NCBI GenBank assembly: GCA_947479995.1
Contig: CANKBT010000201.1
Span: 1 to 5,948 of the forward strand
Length of the DNA stretch: 5,948 nt
Direction: 5' to 3'
Source of the DNA: Frankiaceae bacterium
Lineage (GTDB): Bacteria; Actinomycetota; Actinomycetes; Mycobacteriales; SCTD01
In this document: positions 5,496-5,948 of the stretch, in pieces
Layout of the letters: the number at the start of each line of letters is the position of its first letter
Position numbering within the stretch: the stretch's first letter is position 1
The notes under the pieces: generated by a model
The model's database searches: none
The model's input: the letters and a program-made list of their open reading frames with translations, nothing else
What the model was told of the DNA's origin: nothing
Translations under genes and position numbers: made by a program

Positions 5496-5948
5496 GTGCG
5501 CCTCTCAGGAGACCTGCTGGCTCAGGTCGAGAACCCCTGGTTCGGCACAACCTACGTGCAACGCGATCAGGAGAGGGTCCTGGACGCGCTGCAGCAGCAC
5601 GTGACGATCACCGTCGCCGCCGTCGTGCTCGGCCTGCTGCTCGCCCTGCCGCTCGCGCTGCTGGCCCGCCGCAGCGCCACCGTCGAGACCCTGGTCGTCG
5701 GCGCCGCGGGCGTCGTCTACACGATCCCGTCGCTCGCGCTGTTCGGCTTCCTCGTGCCGTACACCGGCCTCACCGAGCGCACCGCGATCATCGCGCTGGC
5801 CCTCTACACGCTCGTCGTCCTCGTGCGCAACACCGTCACCGGGCTCGCGCAGGTGCCGCCCGACGTCGTCGAGGCGGCCAAGGGCATGGGCCTCGGCCCC
5901 GGCCGGCGGCTGCTCCGCGTCGAGCTGCCCATCGCGCTGCCGTCGATC
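5496..5948 (+). CDS. OpuCB/ProW-type permease, partial (3' end outside the window)
   Basis: The first 151 residues of an ABC transporter inner-membrane permease of the glycine betaine/OpuC class, open to the end of the window. After an N-terminal segment with NPWFGTTYV (13-21) comes a first membrane helix (about 37-56, preceded by LQQH). Then comes the family stretch VYTIPSLALFGFLVPYTGL (74-92), a further hydrophobic helix (about 96-110), RNTVTGL (111-117), and the EAA loop EAAKGMGLG (126-134) ending in ELPIALPSI (143-151). The EAA loop docks onto the ATPase Q-loop region, so this is the natural partner of the divergent ATPase gene. The start is GTG at 5496, with GTG at 5556 as an in-frame alternative that would lose the NPWFG motif. 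No Shine-Dalgarno is seen. A full-length protein of this class has roughly 210-240 residues, so about a third lies beyond the window. Confidence 0.9.
   Translation, partial: MRLSGDLLAQVENPWFGTTYVQRDQERVLDALQQHVTITVAAVVLGLLLALPLALLARRSATVETLVVGAAGVVYTIPSLALFGFLVPYTGLTERTAIIALALYTLVVLVRNTVTGLAQVPPDVVEAAKGMGLGPGRRLLRVELPIALPSI

Noticed and set aside
5473..5550. N-terminal extension of the ATPase to 5550
   Set aside because: It would run through the start of the permease gene, has no family resemblance, and the normal N-terminus begins at 5472.
3718..5604. Plus-strand 628-residue frame spanning the lipoprotein end, DUF998 gene and ATPase antisense
   Set aside because: It crosses three well-supported genes in the wrong frame or strand and has shadow-type composition (Arg-rich, then Val/Glu/His-rich).

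Overview
The window is chromosomal DNA from a high-GC Gram-positive bacterium, most likely an actinobacterium. The coding regions have almost only G or C at third codon positions. Most genes start with GTG, several neighbours share a four-base GTGA stop/start overlap, and few genes have a Shine-Dalgarno sequence. The gene types (an OmpR-type regulator and kinase with a GerMN lipoprotein, a STAS anti-sigma antagonist, an OpuC-type transporter) fit this. I cannot name the genus from the sequence alone. I see no insertion sequence, integrase, phage gene or CRISPR array, and the composition is uniform, so this looks like ordinary core or shell chromosome.

Layout. Bases 5-107: a -10-like element and a complete tRNA-Ser (anticodon CGA, encoded CCA), followed by a strong hairpin at 147-178. 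Bases 317-550 (+): a two-helix LapA/DUF1049 membrane protein. Facing it on the minus strand is a two-gene unit transcribed from about 1120 down to 573: a STAS-domain protein whose usual phospho-serine position is alanine, then a 64-residue Arg-rich protein of unknown function coupled through GTGA. A large GC hairpin (576-618) lies at the convergent junction. Bases 1121-1238 are a divergent control region with short direct repeats.

Bases 1239-4435 (+) form a compact four-gene operon: OmpR/PhoB response regulator, sensor histidine kinase, small lipoprotein with a GerMN domain, and a DUF998-type polytopic membrane protein. The spacings are +4, -4 and -4 bases. The set recalls MtrA-MtrB-LpqB, but the lipoprotein is much smaller than LpqB and a DUF998 protein is added. 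The likely reading is an envelope-sensing two-component system whose kinase is tuned by a co-translated lipoprotein and membrane partner. The last gene overlaps the next, convergent, gene by 73 bases.

Bases 4363-5948 hold an OpuC/ProU-type compatible-solute importer: an ATPase with a C-terminal CBS-like region on the minus strand and, divergently, the start of its permease, which runs off the window. The two start codons are 23 bases apart with no Shine-Dalgarno. A shared TA step gives -10-like hexamers on both strands, positioned for leaderless or nearly leaderless transcripts. This is the most interesting regulatory arrangement here.

No stretch longer than 300 bases lacks a gene; the longest (108-316, 209 bases) holds the tRNA hairpin and otherwise nothing I can support. 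I found no clearly undescribed system. The best candidates for novelty are the four-gene sensory operon with its minimal lipoprotein, the STAS plus Arg-rich pair next to it, and the divergent transporter promoter.
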